Assembly: GCA_947579605.1 (NCBI GenBank)
Contig: OX388312.1
Location: forward strand, 8,370,001 to 8,434,000
Direction: 5' to 3'
From: Athripsodes cinereus
Taxonomy: Eukaryota; Arthropoda; Insecta; Trichoptera; Leptoceridae
Length of the DNA: 64,000 nucleotides
Notes under the pieces: model-generated
Told to the model about the DNA's origin: nothing
Databases searched by the model: none
The model's input: only the letters and a program-made list of their open reading frames with translations
Program-made: the position numbers and the translations under genes
Shown here: piece by piece, positions 61,807-64,000 of the stretch
How positions within the stretch are numbered: the first letter of the stretch is position 1
Layout: every line of letters begins with the position of its first letter

Positions 61807-62244
61807 GGGTCTAGGAAAATTCACCGACAACAATTTGCCGACGGACAATTCACCGACAACAATTCACCGAGAGGACAAATTACCGAGAGGATAATTCACC
61901 GACAGGATAATTCATCGACGTACATTTCACCGACAGACAATTTGCCGACAAATGCGAATAATATAATTCTGGCGTGGTCGGAAGTTCTTTTTTTAAAAAA
62001 GGCAGATTGTTTCTTGTAGTGAGTGTTTAAATATTTTGTTACACAAATACATAAACAATAAAATACAACATTACAAAACGTGATTATATTGTTTTGTATT
62101 TGTCGGCAAATTGTCTGTCGGTGAAATGTACGTCGATGAATTATCCTGTCGGTGAATTATCCTCTCGGTAATTTGTCCTCTCGGTGAATTGTTGCCGGTG
62201 AATTGTCCGTCGGCAAATTGTTGTCGGTAAATTATCCGGCTCCC
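61807..62244. mobile_element. Mutator-like fold-back MITE (438 bp) with 9-bp duplication
   Basis: A perfect GTCTTAAGT flanks it at 61798-61806 and 62245-62253. The inverted ends are about 147 bp each (61807-61953 and 62098-62244), starting GGGTCTAGGAAAATTCACCG on the left. Each arm is a string of short related modules (TTCACCGACA, TTTGCCGACA, TTACCGAGAG, TTCATCGACG). The unique middle is about 144 bp and has no coding capacity. Very long ends plus a 9-bp duplication are the hallmark of Mutator-like elements. Confidence 0.88.
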
Positions 62245-62254
62245 GTCTTAAGTA

Positions 62255-64000
62255 CAGATGCACTACGGAGCGCCAAGCGCAAACTAATGTTGATGACAGA
62301 CGAGACGAACTCACAGATTCGCGCGAAATTTTAATACTCCGATTGTTATTGGGTAAACTTTTATCATATTCATCTTGAAAACTCAGCTAATTTTGGGATT
62401 ATATGGAAGACACACCACTGTTATCCACATAATGATCTTCACGATTGTTCATAGATAAACAGCATGCACTTATTTTAATATTGTACATAACTACCTACCT
62501 ACATTACATATTATAATAAAATTATTGTATGAATTATTATGTCGGTGGTGGTGCCATGGCGTTGTGTGGCGAATTCTATCAATATAACAACATCTCCTAT
62601 TATACCTCCTACATAATATATTATGTACTACCTATTTACCTTACAACTCTTATGCGCTCCTAGCCTCCGTGCACTTCCATTACTTACTTACTACTACTTG
62701 GTCTGACCCCACAGGGTCAATTATTATTATTAAAATTATTATTATTATAAGACACTTAGACGTTATTACATTTTATATTACTTATTATTATATGCAAGAA
62801 CATATTATGTTCTGTATCACCTAATTCACCCACATCTAAAACTAATGCACTAATAATACAATATATCCATTACAATATTATACCTCTAACTCGATTTTCT
62901 AATACCCATAAATCACGAAGACATGAAAGCACTGAAAACAAAAAATTTTAGAAGAAAATTTCTTACAGGTTTAATAAGCCTCTCTTTTCAAGACTCAAAA
63001 GCATGGTATTAAATGTCATGTGACATGGATCATATCCACAATCGATGAATACTAGGAGTAAAAAAGTTAGGCGCCACTTTTCTAAAATTTGTGAATAAAA
63101 CTTTGATTTGATGCATTCTGCAAAAATCCTTTGTAGTACGACCGGAATATAATTAAATTAAATCAGGACAATGTTTTCTTTCACCCAACGTGATTTTAAT
63201 GGTCTTGCGTTTGATATGTTTTACAATGCGGTAAAACAAAATTGGACACGTTCATAATTTTCTAAAAAATATTTTATTTATTTCGTGAAACGAGAAGAGG
63301 ACATAATAATATAAAAGTACCGTTCCTCTTAGAGTAGTAGGATTTAGATTATTATCTACATTATTTTAATATCGCGGTATGGTAAACACAACAATTTCTA
63401 CGAAGAGATAAATATCAAAGTAGTTGAAGTCACTGTGTGAACCTATTATAAAATAATTATTTTGATTTACACTGGAGTGATAAATCGTTACATCAGCTGT
63501 AATGTACAATTTAAACTCAGTATAAAATAACACCCATAAACAATATAAAATTATAATAATACACTCAATGGAGCTAAAAGCATGTAATCAAATAATAGCG
63601 TAAGCGATGCATAGACAAAACTTAGTCATATAGTGCATAGATTTTTTATGTGACTATTTCTGCTAATGACTAAGCTTCACAAACGCTGACTGAATGAATG
63701 GGTATGCTTTATTCAGAAAAACCGTTTGTTAAGTATGAAATCCTAATAGTGCTATTCCCACGGATAAATTTTAAGTAAATAAGTATCCGCAGAAGGAAAC
63801 GTCATTTGAGTTTTGAAGGCGATTGTGTATACAATATAATTGATATTTTTGTTCAGACGTTACTGTATCAGGTTATTAGAAAACAATAATAATTTATATA
63901 TCAGGCCACACAGATACCTATTGATTTTGTCATAGAAAGATATATTTTAGATTAAATTAGTATTGACTATTATAATGTATAAATATTTTTCATTTATTTG
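62255..64000. other. intergenic DNA, nothing recognised
   Basis: AT-rich, with ATT/TTA microsatellite stretches (for example 62722-62755). No gene, tRNA-like box or clear repeat is seen up to the window end. Confidence 0.45.

Overview
The window is AT-rich nuclear DNA of an animal, most likely an insect. Genes are sparse, small exons sit behind GT-AG introns, and the repeat mix (RTE-like and Jockey/I-like LINEs, tRNA-derived SINEs, Helitron, mariner, hAT and Mutator-like MITEs, a Transib-family element) is typical of insects. Frequent TAGGTACCTA-type motifs are common in insect genomes such as Hemiptera and Lepidoptera. The order cannot be fixed from sequence alone. Nothing looks bacterial, viral or organellar.

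Layout. 1-8.9 kb: intergenic AT-rich DNA with scattered SINEs and a 5'-truncated RTE-like LINE (4935-5909) flanked by a 14-bp target-site duplication. 8.9-22.9 kb: one 14-kb satellite array of roughly 90-105-bp monomers with nested higher-order repeats (about 280 bp, 925-955 bp and 4 kb) and one inverted block near its right edge. 23-40 kb: intergenic DNA with LINE 3' ends, SINEs, a hAT MITE with 8-bp duplication, and two long perfect hairpins. 40.06-49.42 kb: the first three coding exons of an astacin zinc metalloprotease (signal peptide, FxGD aspartate-switch prodomain, HExxHxxGxxHE active site). Its second intron is 8.2 kb and holds a 320-bp Helitron and a mariner nested in a SINE; the 3' exons are not visible. 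50-52.6 kb, minus strand: a broken THAP-domain gene and an isolated exon of an eIF4G-like W2 domain. 52.6-58.4 kb: repeats.

58.4-61.4 kb is the most interesting stretch. An 1,887-bp Transib/RAG1-family element (58455-60341) has 30-bp inverted ends, a CGTCG target-site duplication, ends laid out like a 23-spacer recombination signal (heptamer, 23 bp, A-rich nonamer), and an intact two-exon gene for a 309-residue N-terminal transposase fragment. The catalytic core is deleted and out-of-frame remnants follow the stop codon. The element lies inside a larger inverted-repeat structure that also contains a snap-back array of 70-bp repeats with a near-perfect palindrome. 61807-62244 is a Mutator-like fold-back MITE with 147-bp ends built from short CACCGA-type repeats and a perfect 9-bp duplication.

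The apparently functional coding content is therefore small: the astacin exons, possibly the eIF4G-like exon, and the truncated Transib gene. The rest is transposon and satellite DNA.
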